This document shows positions 1 through 10,535 of a stretch of DNA of 64,000 nucleotides, one piece after another. The position numbers and the translations under genes are program-made. This DNA is from Platycnemis pennipes (lineage: Eukaryota; Arthropoda; Insecta; Odonata; Platycnemididae), in the NCBI GenBank assembly GCA_933228895.1, contig OW121853.1, positions 75,004,645-75,068,644 on the forward strand. Reading direction: 5' to 3'. The notes below the pieces were generated by a model. It was not told where the DNA came from. It did not search any database and saw only the letters and a list, made by a program, of their open reading frames with translations. Numbering within the stretch: position 1 is the first letter of the stretch; every line of letters starts with the position of its first letter.

Positions 1-435
1 GTATCCCTTTCATGGCTAATTTAATTCAACCATGCCTTTCAGAAACACATCTAAAGTTAATATCGGTAGTAATGGCTTTCAGTTAAAAACCGTTGGAAAA
101 CGATTCGAAAAATATTAGAAACAATAAGAGCGTCGAAAAAAATGCATATTTATGTTTCGAATCCTCCTTGATTAAACGATGGTAGAACATTTTTTATTCA
201 TATCCTCCTCTCCATATCCTTTTCTCGTCACAGAAAGGCCGTAGAAGTGCTCGTAAAATCAATTAAGGGAGGGGTGATTAATGAAGACCCTGGGGGAAAG
301 TTAGATTGCTATTAGAGTGCCTGCTGCATACTCATAAATAATGAATGTGTAATATTTTTGCGAACTTTTGCGAAACATTCCACAATACTTTTATTTTTAA
401 TAGCTTGTTTATTCTTTTCAACGAGATCTCTATGG
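1..435. other. No feature seen
   Basis: AT-rich sequence without a convincing ORF, repeat or RNA gene. Confidence 0.5.
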
Positions 436-437
436 TC

Positions 438-680
438 ACAATGTGGTACGTGGTAGCATGGTTCCTTTTAACTCGCCGGTTTGGCTACTTAAAAGGTCGC
501 GGGCTCGAAACACGTAACGGTGATTAATGTTATCCTTGTCTCAATGTCCTTGTCTTAATCTTATGTACGATAAAATCTCTGCCTCAAAAACCGTACACCA
601 GTGGTTCCCTATCGGTGTGAGGCGGCACTACTGCCGCGAGATTAATTCTGGAGAACGAAAAATGTTTATCAGTAAAGACT
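438..680 (+). repeat. Possible tRNA-derived SINE (diverged)
   Basis: The segment holds a block resembling an internal Pol III promoter: a tRNA A-box-like stretch (tggtagcatgg, about 447-457) followed about 50 bases later by a B-box-like stretch (gcgggctcgaaac, about 498-510). A non-tRNA body follows. The A-box to B-box spacing fits a tRNA-headed SINE. It is not the same as the abundant SINE of this window. The 3' limit is a guess. Confidence 0.35.
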
Positions 681-769
681 CCTGAATTTGTTACTCTCAC
701 GCCCGACAGATGATGAAAGAAATCGAAGTACTTCTTCCAACCTAAGGGCTAATTTCTATAAAGTGCAGA

Positions 770-1500
770 TAATAATAATAATAATAAAGTTTATTGTTCT
801 AGGACCTTGTCCTATGGAACATAAATCATTTTACACAATTTGACTCTGCAGCGAAAACAGAATTAAGTACTTGCCCAACTAAATGCATACAATCAGAAGA
901 GAATGATACAGAAAAGAAATGACATCTCAATTAACCATTTCAGAGATCAACTACTGCGGAAGGATAAAGTAACTAAATAACAAAATAAATGTATAAAGTA
1001 ACTCAATAAAATTAGCCAGTGATGCGATTGTACAATTTACAAAATTAAGGATTACCTTATATTAAATTTTACAAAACATTTGACAGTAATAAACAGAAAA
1101 GGAAAAACCTGGATTTGAATAATAATATTACATAGTAAATGACATTTATAGATTACAATGTAACAATACAATGTTGTCTTATTATTATATGATATTACAA
1201 TAAATTTTAATCACGATTGTATTTTTCAAACAAGTATGAGAACATTTTAATTTTGAACCTATTTACAGTAACACAGTTAATAATGTCGTCCGGTATATTA
1301 TTCCATATTCTTATAGCAGAGTTTAGGGTTGACAATTGGTACGGCGTAGTTCTGCAATTTGGAATTTTAAATCGTCTTCTAGCTCTTACTGTTCTACAAG
1401 CTTCACTCTGGTATTATATGTAGAAACGGAGAGGGAAGCCCAATCGGATAAATGATGACATCTAAGACCTTGTGCCCCAAGATTATAAACCCTCCCTTCG
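770..1500 (-). mobile_element. CR1/Jockey-like LINE, 3' end fragment
   Basis: On the minus strand a reading frame runs from about 1430 to a stop at 1207-1209 and has the typical C-terminal end of a non-LTR retrotransposon ORF2: a basic stretch, then RIWNNIPDDI (family pattern roughly a-x-r-x-W-N-x-(L/I)-P-x-x-I), then a hydrophobic/basic tail ending in stop. A frameshift joins it to more LINE-like sequence near 1430-1500. Downstream on the same strand is about 430 bp of AT-rich 3' UTR ending in ...caataaac followed by (TTA)n at 771-787, a typical 3' microsatellite tail. The copy is 5' truncated and inactive. The clade name is inferred from the C-terminal pattern only. Confidence 0.7.
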
Positions 1501-1700
1501 GGCCGAGGGTGGTTATAAAACAGTAAATAGAATAATGACTGTAAGATTCCACAAATTTTTATTTTATTTACTATCATGCGGTTCAACCAAGTGAAGCCTG
1601 AGGATTTCCTTTTTATTGGTTTTAAAATGCTGGAACTCATTGCCTGTTGGAAATCGAGGGTGGTTATAAAATGTTGGAAACCGTTGCCTAAAACTAAAGA
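1490..1700. repeat. Short direct repeat pair
   Basis: The 16-mer gagggtggttataaaa occurs twice, at about 1504 and 1658, roughly 150 bp apart, in otherwise unassigned sequence. It may be the edge of a duplicated segment. No more can be said. Confidence 0.4.
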
Positions 1701-1754
1701 ATAGACTTCGGAATGGAGAGGAAATGATTGTTAGCTGGAGCTTCGTCCGGCTTT

Positions 1755-1825
1755 ATCCTAGGATCAGTTATTCGCGAGAGGCGACCGACAGCTTACGTCA
1801 TTTTCGCCTTTTAGGATTGTTGAGT
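1755..1825 (-). repeat. SINE (abundant family), 3' tail fragment
   Basis: The stretch gaggcgaccgacagct plus flanking bases matches the 3' tail of the full-length SINE at 24352-24695. Only the tail is present here; the matching body and head portion lies at 2420-2625 in the same orientation, with a LINE fragment between. Confidence 0.65.
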
Positions 1826-1869
1826 ACTTGAGTTTTTTTTTATTATTATCAGTTTTCTACCGTTGAATG

Positions 1870-2415
1870 TAGATCTAAATGGACATTTAATTCTCCCACA
1901 CCCCTACATTTCACATGAAGACAATCTTCAGCCCCTCATACCTCCCATCATTCCATCCAAGCTACCCGTTCTTCTCCTCCCTCTTTCCTGCTTACCCAAC
2001 GCTCTTCCCTCAATCACTTCTTACAAAACACCATCACCTTTTATTACCTTTTCCATCCACACCTTCTGCCTTCTCCTAATTTCATCTATCAAATTTCTTT
2101 CCTCTCCTACCAATTCTAGCTCTTCATCGTTCGCCCTCCTTCTTTCGACCCACGTTACTTTCTCCATCCTTCTCCACACCCACATCTCAGAAGCCCTAAG
2201 CCTATTTTCATCTTCTTTTCGCAAAGCCCAAGTTTCCGCCCCATATAGTGCAACGCTTCATATTAAACTTTCCACTAGTCTTTTCTTCACTTCCCTACTC
2301 AACGCCCCTGTCATTAGCTCACGCCTACGAGTAAAATCCACTTTTGCCAATGCAATTCTCCTTCTCACTTTTATGCTGCTATATCCTTTACTCTCCAACA
2401 GAGGAAGGAATTTTG
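1870..2415 (-). mobile_element. RTE-like LINE ORF2 C-terminal fragment (family L3)
   Basis: The minus strand encodes, across two overlapping frames, a typical post-RT region of arthropod RTE-like LINEs: an RIALAK motif, then TRRRELMTGALSREVKKRL, then an acidic/basic segment with SEMWVWRRMEKVTW, then IRRRQ...W. The usual family order is YLGS - RIxxAK - RKxxI - YGxExW - EMWxWRRM - xxxW. A frame change separates the RIALAK part from the EMW part. The opposite strand is open for 200 codons, but that is a pyrimidine-rich shadow. No RT catalytic domain is present. Confidence 0.7.
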
Positions 2416-2419
2416 CAGT

Positions 2420-2625
2420 GATTGGAGGGCGAGGGAAATCCGGCATCGGTGATAGCCTGCTCTAAACGAAAGGCTCCAAAGGATCACGGTTTAACGTCTC
2501 ATCCGACGGAAGTTTCACTGAACAGAAAACTCTCACCACACAACACTACAGTGGGGACTGGTTGATCAACGAAAAATCTCCGCCACTGCTGGGATTAGAA
2601 ACTGTGTCCTCAGAGTGGGCGAACA
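2420..2625 (-). repeat. SINE (abundant family), head and body, diverged
   Basis: This aligns by eye to the body and tRNA-like head of the full-length SINE at 24352-24695. Shared blocks include gcctgctcta-aacgaaagg, tttaacgtctcatccgacgg, and the ccgccactgc-ggga block next to the head. It is more diverged than the 24-kb copy and has no obvious target duplication. Confidence 0.7.
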
Positions 2626-2629
2626 ATAC

Positions 2630-4880
2630 TTTTATCTCCACCACATTATTTTGATTTATGAAGGAAAAATTTATAAAAAAGGTTGAACAGAAAGGAAGAC
2701 AAAGTTTTCTGTATAGTCATATGCGTGTGCTACGGGGCTTATAAATCTATACTTCGATTGATATGATAGCACTGTTGCCACATTTCTATTGCATACAATG
2801 GTTAACCAGATAATTATTATGTTATGTGTACAAAATCTGGCAACAACGAACGCCGTATCACTCGTTCACTTACGGTTGAATAGTTTCAGAATACACGTGC
2901 ACGTGGCGTGGAGATCATACCTGAGTTAGATGTTGATAATTCATCGTGTTAATTGTGAGAAAATCGCTCTTGTTAATTGTTTCTCCACTTTTCCCAATTT
3001 CAGTCCCAAATGTTGAGGTTAAATGAGAACGATTTCGAGATCATTGGTGTCGCGGAGTCTAAAAACAGTTGCGAAACTTCGTCATTAGCGGAGGGAGTTT
3101 TTTTTTTCCTTGGGGATGCCTCCCACGCTTGCTTCTAAAACTGGAGACACGCTCAGCCGTGCGTTGACTGGTAATTACGAGTGCACGTGCGTAATTTGCA
3201 TTAACGTGTGGGGCGGTATTTGGTGCGAGTCTAATACCCCTTGTTTTTCCCCTACGACTAGCGTCGTTGTTTGATCTTCATCCAAGCATACCAACTAAAT
3301 GGCGCGTAGCGTAATTAGGCAGCGTATCCTCTCGTTAAACTGCATCTAAAATGCATTTTGGACAGCTTTTTTTGCTGCGATTCTCTTTAAGTGTACTTTT
3401 TAGGCCATTCTTGGTAGTTATTTATTTGCCGTTTACGATTTAAAAAATTTAATTTGGAAATTTTCTTTGAATATAAAAATACATTGAAAAAATAAATTTT
3501 GAATGCATTTTTAAACGTTTTTTATGAGGGTAATAGTGTAATTTCTTTTCAGCTCGTTAGGAATTCATTGAGAATGTGACAAACTAAATACGCTTGGCAT
3601 TTATTTTTATTTATATAGGGAAGCGTGAATAGTTTATTTTTAGGTTTTGAATTTCCTGCACGGCTGCCCCGTTATTGCTTGTTGGGAAAAATTGTTGTAA
3701 CCCGACAATCTTCGTCAGGAATGTTGGAGTTTATTTTTTTAGTGTATACTGCACCAACATTTTCCAATCATGCAAAAGTGGAAAACTGGGAATGAGGGAG
3801 GTCAACATTTGTACCTGTTCCCCCCTTCCTGTTTTGAAGCTGAGTTCCAATATTCATTTTCTATTTTTTTCAGCTCTAAATTTAACAACCCTTCGCTTTC
3901 CTCTGTAGTGGCCTATTGTACACTACACTACTGTACCTTCAAGGAGGTATCCAATCAGAAGAAAATACGTGATAAGAATCGTAGCGTGAATTTATTCTCA
4001 TCTACTTTGCGGTTTATGTAAGTTTGAATGATGAATGATTTCACGTTGCGTTTGCACAGATTAAAAAAAACTAATGTTTTTCATATTTTCGTCATTTGTT
4101 TTCTATTTTTGACGGCTAGGATCGTAAAATAAAGGATTTAGTTGATCTTTTGCGCATAAAATCCGTTGTGTTTTACGACATTCTGTTGGCTCTTTTTCTC
4201 TCCAATTTCCCTTGTTGTGTTTCTTTGTGAATGAAATTGGCACCAAAAATGCAGACCCCCTGGTGAATTTCCATTTAAACCAAATGTAACATAGTCTAGT
4301 AAAACGGTCTTTTGAAATTTTTTGGCAATGCTGCACTTGTTATAAAGAGCATATATGTGTCTGTAAAATTCATATCTCTTGTAACTCCCTTGATCTGGAA
4401 AAAAAAATATTTTCCGCAGTAAATCGGAAACTTTTTTCATCGATATTTTGTGGTGATTTGAATTATTTGATATTTATTTGGTGGTCGTTTTACCTTGAGA
4501 CATATTATTATCTCAAGATCTCTCCCCTGGGACGTACTTTCGCATGATTTATGTTCGGCGTTTAATTGCTATCCGCGCATTTGTGTCCGTGACATAGAGG
4601 AAGGATACAAGACAAAGTTCCTCCAAGTTGGCTAATGATTTTAAGCTGGTTCCCCCTGACTGCCGTAGCGCAGATGCTCCAACGGATTTTTTCGAAGGTG
4701 AAGCCCGATTTATTGAACGGTTGCTACGTAGGAGGAAACGAGTTGACGTCAGTTTCCCCAGGGTGCAGGATCTATACTCAACGTTAAATAATAATAGCTG
4801 CTAGTTATAATGGTACAGTTCTCCCCTTGCATTAGTTAAATGGAGACTTCTTTAATTAGGGACCTAATATTAGGGATTAG
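2630..4880. other. No feature seen
   Basis: About 2.2 kb with only short overlapping ORFs of AT-rich composition, a T-rich run near 3100 and no recognisable repeat or protein motif. A regulatory role cannot be excluded from sequence alone. Confidence 0.4.
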
Positions 4881-4884
4881 TCGT

Positions 4885-5110
4885 CGTTGTCATTGTCATC
4901 AGGGAAGCGACCGAAGGCTAAGGCCACTTGAGCCATTAAGGATATGCGGGTACTTATTGGGCATGTCTGAGTAGGATAATTGAAGAGAAACCCTGAGTTG
5001 GCATCAAGGAAAGGTGCCGAGGGGTCAAAGTCTTAACGTACCATCCGACGGACGCAGTACTGAACTCGAAATGTTATCCATGTAATACTCGAGTGGAGAC
5101 CAAGTAGCAG
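4885..5110 (-). repeat. SINE (abundant family), diverged copy
   Basis: Ordered matches to the SINE consensus seen at 24352-24695: gaagcgaccga, gagaaaccc, tggcatc, ttaacgtaccatccgacgga, cgcagtactga, ctcgagtggagacc. The copy is old and lacks a readable tRNA head. Confidence 0.6.
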
Positions 5111-5250
5111 TAGTAGAATCAGAATAGAATTGTGATACCTTAAAAATATTCATACTATTATTTCTTTTTAAGAAAGTTCTCTTTCGTTACCGCAGTTGTC
5201 GCTACCGGTCTATTCATTATAGTTATCGATATGAATTACCTAGAAGTCCG

Positions 5251-5773
5251 TAAAGTAGCGTTTACACGTAGCAGTTCACTGCTATGACAGTCGCGAGATG
5301 CGCGATGTATCTATATCGCTACTGCTTATGATGCGTTTGCGTTAACTTCTATGCAGCTTAAAGCCGCTATTTAGGCGTTGCCACAACAAATAAAAATCGT
5401 TTTATTTTACTAATGAATTTCGCTTAAATTTTCAATAAATTCATCAAGCAATAAGGTCCATTGACTATTATCTTTTATTCCCATTCTTTAAAGATTAGAA
5501 TCTGCCCTTTTGGGGAGGGATATCCTTGTTATCATATCCATATTCCGTCGTGTATTGCTTTACGTTGGCGATTGTGTTTTATACAATTCCGATGGAAAGT
5601 AGACGGGCTTCAACTTTGCTAATAGCTCGAACGTGGATCGATAGTGTTCGACATGAGTCTAGTATCGACCTGAAATCGCATCGCAGTTGCTATTTACACA
5701 TGCGAGTGGGGCTTAATAGTTGTTAGCAGTTGACTGTCATAGCAGTCAACTGATACGTGTAAACGCGCCTTAA
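5251..5773. mobile_element. PIF/Harbinger-like miniature element, copy A
   Basis: A 517-bp element (5254-5770) is bounded by imperfect terminal inverted repeats of about 40 bp. The left end starts agtagcgtttacacgtagca; the reverse complement of the right end starts aggcgcgtttacacgtatca. TAA lies directly outside both ends (5251-5253 and 5771-5773), the target preference of PIF/Harbinger elements. Most of its interior recurs in reverse orientation at 43950-44375. A short ORF (5526-5726 plus) is conserved between the copies at protein level, containing ESRRASTLLIART-like text, but I do not recognise it. Probably non-autonomous. Confidence 0.7.
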
Positions 5774-5825
5774 GAAATATCCTTTTAATGCTTTCTTCGA
5801 TACTATGTGGAGTCTAAGTCAATGC

Positions 5826-5965
5826 TCTGTCGAATCGGAGGAGATGTTAAACTCTGATCCTCTTGGCGTCTTTCTCCAAGGTCAGGCCAATGCAGTCTCC
5901 GAGTTTCCCGTCATTCTTCCTCCTTCCTCATCCAGTCCCATTTCTTACATCTTTCATCCATGTCT
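5826..5965 (+). repeat. SINE (abundant family), body fragment
   Basis: Ordered matches to the body of the 24-kb SINE read on its sense strand: ggagatgttaaactctg, cctcttggcgtctttctcc, aggccaatgc, gagtttcccgtc, ttcctccttcc. Diverged, with head and tail absent. Confidence 0.5.
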
Positions 5966-5969
5966 GAGG

Positions 5970-6870
5970 CTTCTTTAACCTCCGTACTTATATCCACTGT
6001 TAATTTTCAGGTTTTAATGAAATAGATTTCGGTAGTCAAAACTGTGAGTTTTTTCTTTTTAAATAGCTATAAGAAAATATAAATAACAATAAAGCTGATC
6101 ACAGGCGTGACAAAAGTATAAAGGCACATTAATAAAAGACACTCACAAAGATAGTTTTCCGATATTTCTGTGGCCACTACCACCTTTCTCGAAGGAGAGG
6201 GGAGAACTGACTGAGGGGGCAAGGCAGGTCGAGGAAACAAGTGAAGGGTAGAAGTAAGAGGGGTGAAGATGAGTGGGGAGGGAAGGGGTATGAGAAAGTG
6301 TATGAGAAAAAGAGAGAAAGACAGAAGGTTCCTTTAATGAGCCCTGTTAATTCCCGGTTTGCGGAAAGCATGGAAGAGCCAAATTGAAGATTGCTCCAAC
6401 GTTTTAAGTTGGAGGGGAGACGCTGAAGGTGGGAGGGAGGCCAGTATGCGCACCTTGAAACAATTATTGAAGTTGGATTCGTGGGAGGAGGCATGTATGG
6501 CTACCGGGAGAGAATAAGAATGGTGAATAATTACTCTATCTCGATTTCCAATATGGTGCCTCATAAGTACACAACCGTTGATCCCATTGTTGACGTTCAT
6601 GTTGACGTTACCATAGCAGTTGGTGCCGAAATTTTGGCGGCCATTAATTAACCGTCGGATTCATACGATCATTAAACTGGTTGCTTTCCTCCAGATGGAA
6701 GCAATGAGTATTTTTAGGAATGTACGTTGAAATCCAGTCACGGCTTCAGCTGTATGACAGTGAAATATTCTTGAACATTCCAACACGTAAAACTTTGAAT
6801 CACCAACAGCAGACTCTTTCTTCATTAGAGGGGATAATTTAATGAAATAAATAAATCTCCATTGTGAATA
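5970..6870. repeat. Purine-rich tract in otherwise featureless DNA
   Basis: Between about 6183 and 6335 the plus strand is almost uninterrupted purine (runs of gaagg, agaggg, ggggaag). The minus-strand ORF through it (6177-6494) is the low-complexity pyrimidine shadow, rich in Pro, Ser and Leu, and is not a credible protein. The rest of the stretch shows nothing else. Confidence 0.5.
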
Positions 6871-7060
6871 AGAGCTCTCACCAATCAGGTTCCTCCTGAT
6901 TGGTCGCAGGGTAGAATTTGGATTATTTTTTCTTGCTGGAATGTTGTAATTAGTGAGGATGCTGGTGTGCGAGTTGATAGCACTCACAATAGGTCCTCAT
7001 TATTCCAGCTGAACGAAATTCTAATTTCACCCGTAGACCAATCAGGAGGCACTTGATTTT
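6870..7060. repeat. Inverted-repeat element (small foldback)
   Basis: accaatcagg/cctgattggt form a 10-bp stem with a 5-nt loop at 6880-6904. The block ctcctgattggt...ctggaat recurs inverted near 6988-7055 (ctggaataatga...gaccaatcaggagg), so the whole region can fold as two nested hairpins. It resembles a decayed miniature inverted-repeat element. No target duplication found. Confidence 0.5.
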
Positions 7061-7064
7061 TGGA

Positions 7065-8350
7065 GTTTTCATTTACGCCGGAGCTTCATTGTCATGATCT
7101 TATCCCTGATGATGATGGAGGAGTCATCCGTTGAAACGTTTGTCATTAACCAAAGTTTAACGGAAGATTTAGTCGAATTTAGCTTAATCGTGCTGAGTCG
7201 GTTTCGTCCATTTATATTAATGTTATTCTTTTTGGAGGGTCTGCGCGGTTGAAAGAGGAATTTATTTTTACCTTATTTGTGATAAAGTATAGTTTAAGCG
7301 GCAAATGCCGGGCCCACGAAATTGACTTCATTCTTAGAAGCTCTGTTTATCCTGACCAAAGGAAAATTAAATGAAAGTCGTGGAAGGCAATTACTGTAGG
7401 AAAAAATTGAAGCAATTTTATCGCTTCCAAACAATGGAGTCACGCAAAACTTTGCTTTCGAACTTTCATTCTTGGATAACAATGGCGAGTTAACGGAAAG
7501 ATTCTCGGATTTAACGAGTTCCGCTAATTTGTTTTCTTCTCTCTTTTATTGCATGATTGGCAACATAAGTTTTAAATGCGTAAACTTCGAGCATGGAATA
7601 GGCCTACAGTTGTATGAACTTTTAGTTTTGATGTGCTGATTTTGATGGTGAAACGCCTGAATTCCTGTTTCGATTACATCGGATACAATATGATTGTTAC
7701 CCAAAGTTATCTCTGTTCTGGATTCTCCAATTATCAAAGTTTCCGCGCTGTTCGAGTTCAATTTTCTCCTTGTTGACTGATATCCTGTCTTTTGTGAGTT
7801 GGTTCTTTCCATCACATTTGTATAACTCCCTTTGTGTCCTGCTGATATTCCTCTTCCTTTCTTCAGTCGTGTACTACCTCAAAAATCCTTTAGTCTTTCT
7901 TCAAATCTTCTCTTCCGAGGCAGTTTGCCGCCGAATTGAAGCTCTCTGTTGTTGTTGTATGTGAAAAGAGTGACGGATGTAAGCTGTCTTAGCTCTATGT
8001 AGGTGTTATCGGAGTAAAAATAAATAAAACGACTCTTCCGTTCTTTGCTTTTTGGCTTTCTGGAAGAAAAATCCTGGTTTTTCAACGGATAAGAGTTTAT
8101 CAGCGAGGCAGTTTATCAGCGCGCTTTTCATTAGTGCAGTCTTATCAACGTAAATTTGCTTATTTAATTTGTAAGTTAATTGCAGAAAGCCTTATTACAT
8201 TGGTTAACCCTTAAATTATAACGTAAATATGATAGTAAAATAGCATATTACATCGTCAAAGTCAATGATTTGCGTAGTAAGCTTCTCAAATACATACACG
8301 ATAAAATTAGCGGTAAATAGTACCAGGTCTATGGTAGAACTGGTAATAGA
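7065..8350. other. No feature seen
   Basis: No credible coding region or repeat. One cctgatgatgatgg...cgttgaaacg motif lies near 7107-7145; it is discussed under findings. Confidence 0.4.
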
Positions 8351-8352
8351 AA

Positions 8353-8680
8353 TAGAAGAATGATGAAGATAAAATGGATCGACCGAGTGACAAACGAAGA
8401 AGTCTTAAAGAAGAGTGGGAGAAAAGAGAAGACTGCTGAAAACTCTAAGAAGAAGAAGACTGGGTAACTTAATCGGCCATATCTTAAGAGACGATGGCCT
8501 GATGAAGAATATCGTTGAAGGACAAGTGGATGGAAAGAATGGCAAAAGAAGGCCTAGAGTGAGATACATGGAACATGTGATGAAGGATGTGAAAGAGAAG
8601 AAATACGTAAATGCGAAGACATTAGCCAATAGAAGAACTCAGTGGAGAGCTGCGTCAAACCAACATGAGGATTGATGACT
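8353..8680 (+). mobile_element. RTE-like LINE (family L1), 3' end
   Basis: The plus strand encodes the C-terminal end of the L1 family ORF2: RRMMKIKWIDR-like text, then GEKRRLLKTLRRRR, GHILRDDGLM, NGKKRRPRVRYMEHVMKD and a final WRAASNQ before the stop. The same end occurs at 18078, 35125 and 48842 on the minus strand. In those copies the element finishes in a (gat)n-type microsatellite; here the tail is interrupted by the miniature element at 8681-8916, and gatgatc resumes at 8920. The copy is truncated and frameshifted. Confidence 0.8.
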
Positions 8681-8916
8681 AAAGGCCGCTTTACACGATA
8701 CATTTTTTTGTACAATTTCTTGTACAAACTCTTGCATGAGGAAATTGCACCGTGTAAAGCGGCAAATTGTACGAAAACTTGTGCGATTGTCTGAATGACT
8801 GAACGGGAAATAGAACGTGTTCTGATTCCATTCAGACAAACATACAATTTCGTTCAGTCTATACAAGAGTTTGTACAAGAAATTGCGCAAAAAATTGTAT
8901 CGTGTAAAGCGGCCTT
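8681..8916. mobile_element. Miniature inverted-repeat element (TIR about 55 bp)
   Basis: Left end: aaggccgctttacacgatac...; the reverse complement of the right end reads almost the same, and similarity continues through ttcttgtacaaactcttg. Additional internal copies of the cgtgtaaagcggc motif lie near 8753-8764. ACT borders both sides (8678-8680 and 8917-8919), and removing the element rejoins the (gat)n tail of the LINE at 8353-8680. A TAA/TAC duplication set three bases inward is an alternative. No coding capacity; the superfamily is not settled (Harbinger-like is my guess). Confidence 0.7.
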
Positions 8917-8929
8917 ACTGATGATCTAT

Positions 8930-10250
8930 ATTCACACTTTATCCGTACGTATTTATATATTTTGGAGCTGCTTTGAGGATTTGCAATTTAGTTTTAGGTG
9001 CCAAAAAAACCTTTACGTGAACTGCCGTTGCAAAAAATGTGTCCGAAAAAAAGTTGTCTTGTTGAATGCTGATGAAAGGAAATATATATATTTATACATA
9101 TATACCTATATTTTCTGCGGAAAATATCGAGCGGTGTTGTGTGAACGTTGGAGTTATTTTATATTGCACTCGTTACGGTAACTACTTTTCGTACAAGCTC
9201 GACAGTCGTAAATGCTCGAGAGATGTAACTTAAAGAAGTTGAAATGACTTTTAGTAATATTTGCTTTTTATGGCAATTCATTATATAATGAGTAAAATAA
9301 AAAAAAACTTTGAATATGAAGTAGGCTTTATATTCTAATGACCGAATTACAAATGGTAAAATGGCGAATCACAGTTAGTATCAAGAATTTTTAAGAACCC
9401 AGAATTTAAGCAAGGAAAAGGTCTCTCTCGCTGGACTAATCGTTTGAAAATTCATCCAAATTTCTGCCGAAAGTAATCGTCTTAATTACTCGAACTACAC
9501 AGCTACGTAAGTCAATAGTTAAGGAATTCAATTAACTCAAGACTTTCAATTCTTTCCTTTTGGTGGGATGGTCCCTACCCATCCTTGAAGCCTCTTTCCC
9601 ATAGCTTAGCATACCTGTGTTTTTCTTCCTTCCCTTGCCGTTTTGATAACCACTCATCACTCTTTTCCCTTTAAAAAATAATACCCCTACGTAAATCCCT
9701 CGCGTCTCTCATCATGTCAAAAGCAGCGGTGCTTATATCGCGCAAACTTCGGGGAGTTTAGATTACTTTCAATTTTTCAATTTGTGAGGGGGAGAACCGC
9801 TGTCCATCACGCGAACCGAAATTCCGTCCAGATATTACGGGGATGGTTCACGTCTGTTCATGAGCATCCGATGAAGGAGGATAGTTCATGCATCTGTTTC
9901 GGGCAAGTCTGTAGATCGATGTCTTGAGCGTCCTTTTTTTCTTTTTGTGGTTGGGGAATTCATTCCCGAAAATTTCCAGATGTTCCCACATAATTGGACG
10001 TGTAACATGCTCCCAATCTCCATTTTCTTGTGGGTATGAAGGCGTAGGATGTTGAATATCATGTTTGTGATGAGATGCGCTTACGTTAAAAATGCCCTGT
10101 CAATACGGGTGCTCGGCGCCGATGTTACTGGGTGAAGGAGTACCCATTAAATGGAGTGGATTTGAGCCTTGAAGACGATATATTGAAGGAATTACTTACT
10201 TGTACACGATGGCAAAGACTACGCGTGGCGTGGCGTTGCGTACCTATTAA
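8930..10250. other. No feature seen
   Basis: About 1.3 kb without supported features. A weak resemblance to the SINE body near 9570-9640 was judged too poor to call. Confidence 0.4.
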
Positions 10251-10253
10251 TGT

Positions 10254-10443
10254 ATCCCAGAAAAGAAAGCAAGGGTAAGTACATATTCCTTTTTTTCGTT
10301 GTCTAACCTGACAGCACTTCAGGAAATACATTGCGCTTAACTTTTCGTGAATCCCAGAAAAGAAAACGAAAGAACCTGCTTTTATCTTTGTCTAACCTTT
10401 CCAGCATCTTCAGGATATACATTGCACCTACCTTTTCTTGTTA
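10254..10443. repeat. Two-copy tandem duplication, 97-bp period
   Basis: atcccagaaaagaaa begins at 10254 and again at 10351. Following blocks (gtctaacct, cagca, cttcagga-atacattgc, tttc-tg) recur in order. The copies are clearly diverged. Confidence 0.6.
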
Positions 10444-10535
10444 CTATGCTACGCTGTTAGCATATTTGTAACGTCAGTCGGCGTATATTTGACCGATTTT
10501 ATGTTTTGTTGTCAGTTTGAGCTCGTCGGAGACGT

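Noticed and set aside
1863..2465. 200-codon plus-strand ORF rich in Ser, Leu and Pro
   Set aside because: It is the antisense shadow of the RTE-like LINE fragment encoded on the minus strand, whose conserved motifs are clear.
7107..7145. Hammerhead ribozyme candidate (ctgatga ... gaaac)
   Set aside because: The best stem uses the bases that should form the invariant core, so the canonical fold is not available; kept only as a motif occurrence.
9570..9700. Possible additional SINE body copy
   Set aside because: Only scattered matches (gtgggatggt, agcctctttc, cttccttccc); order and spacing too poor to support a call.
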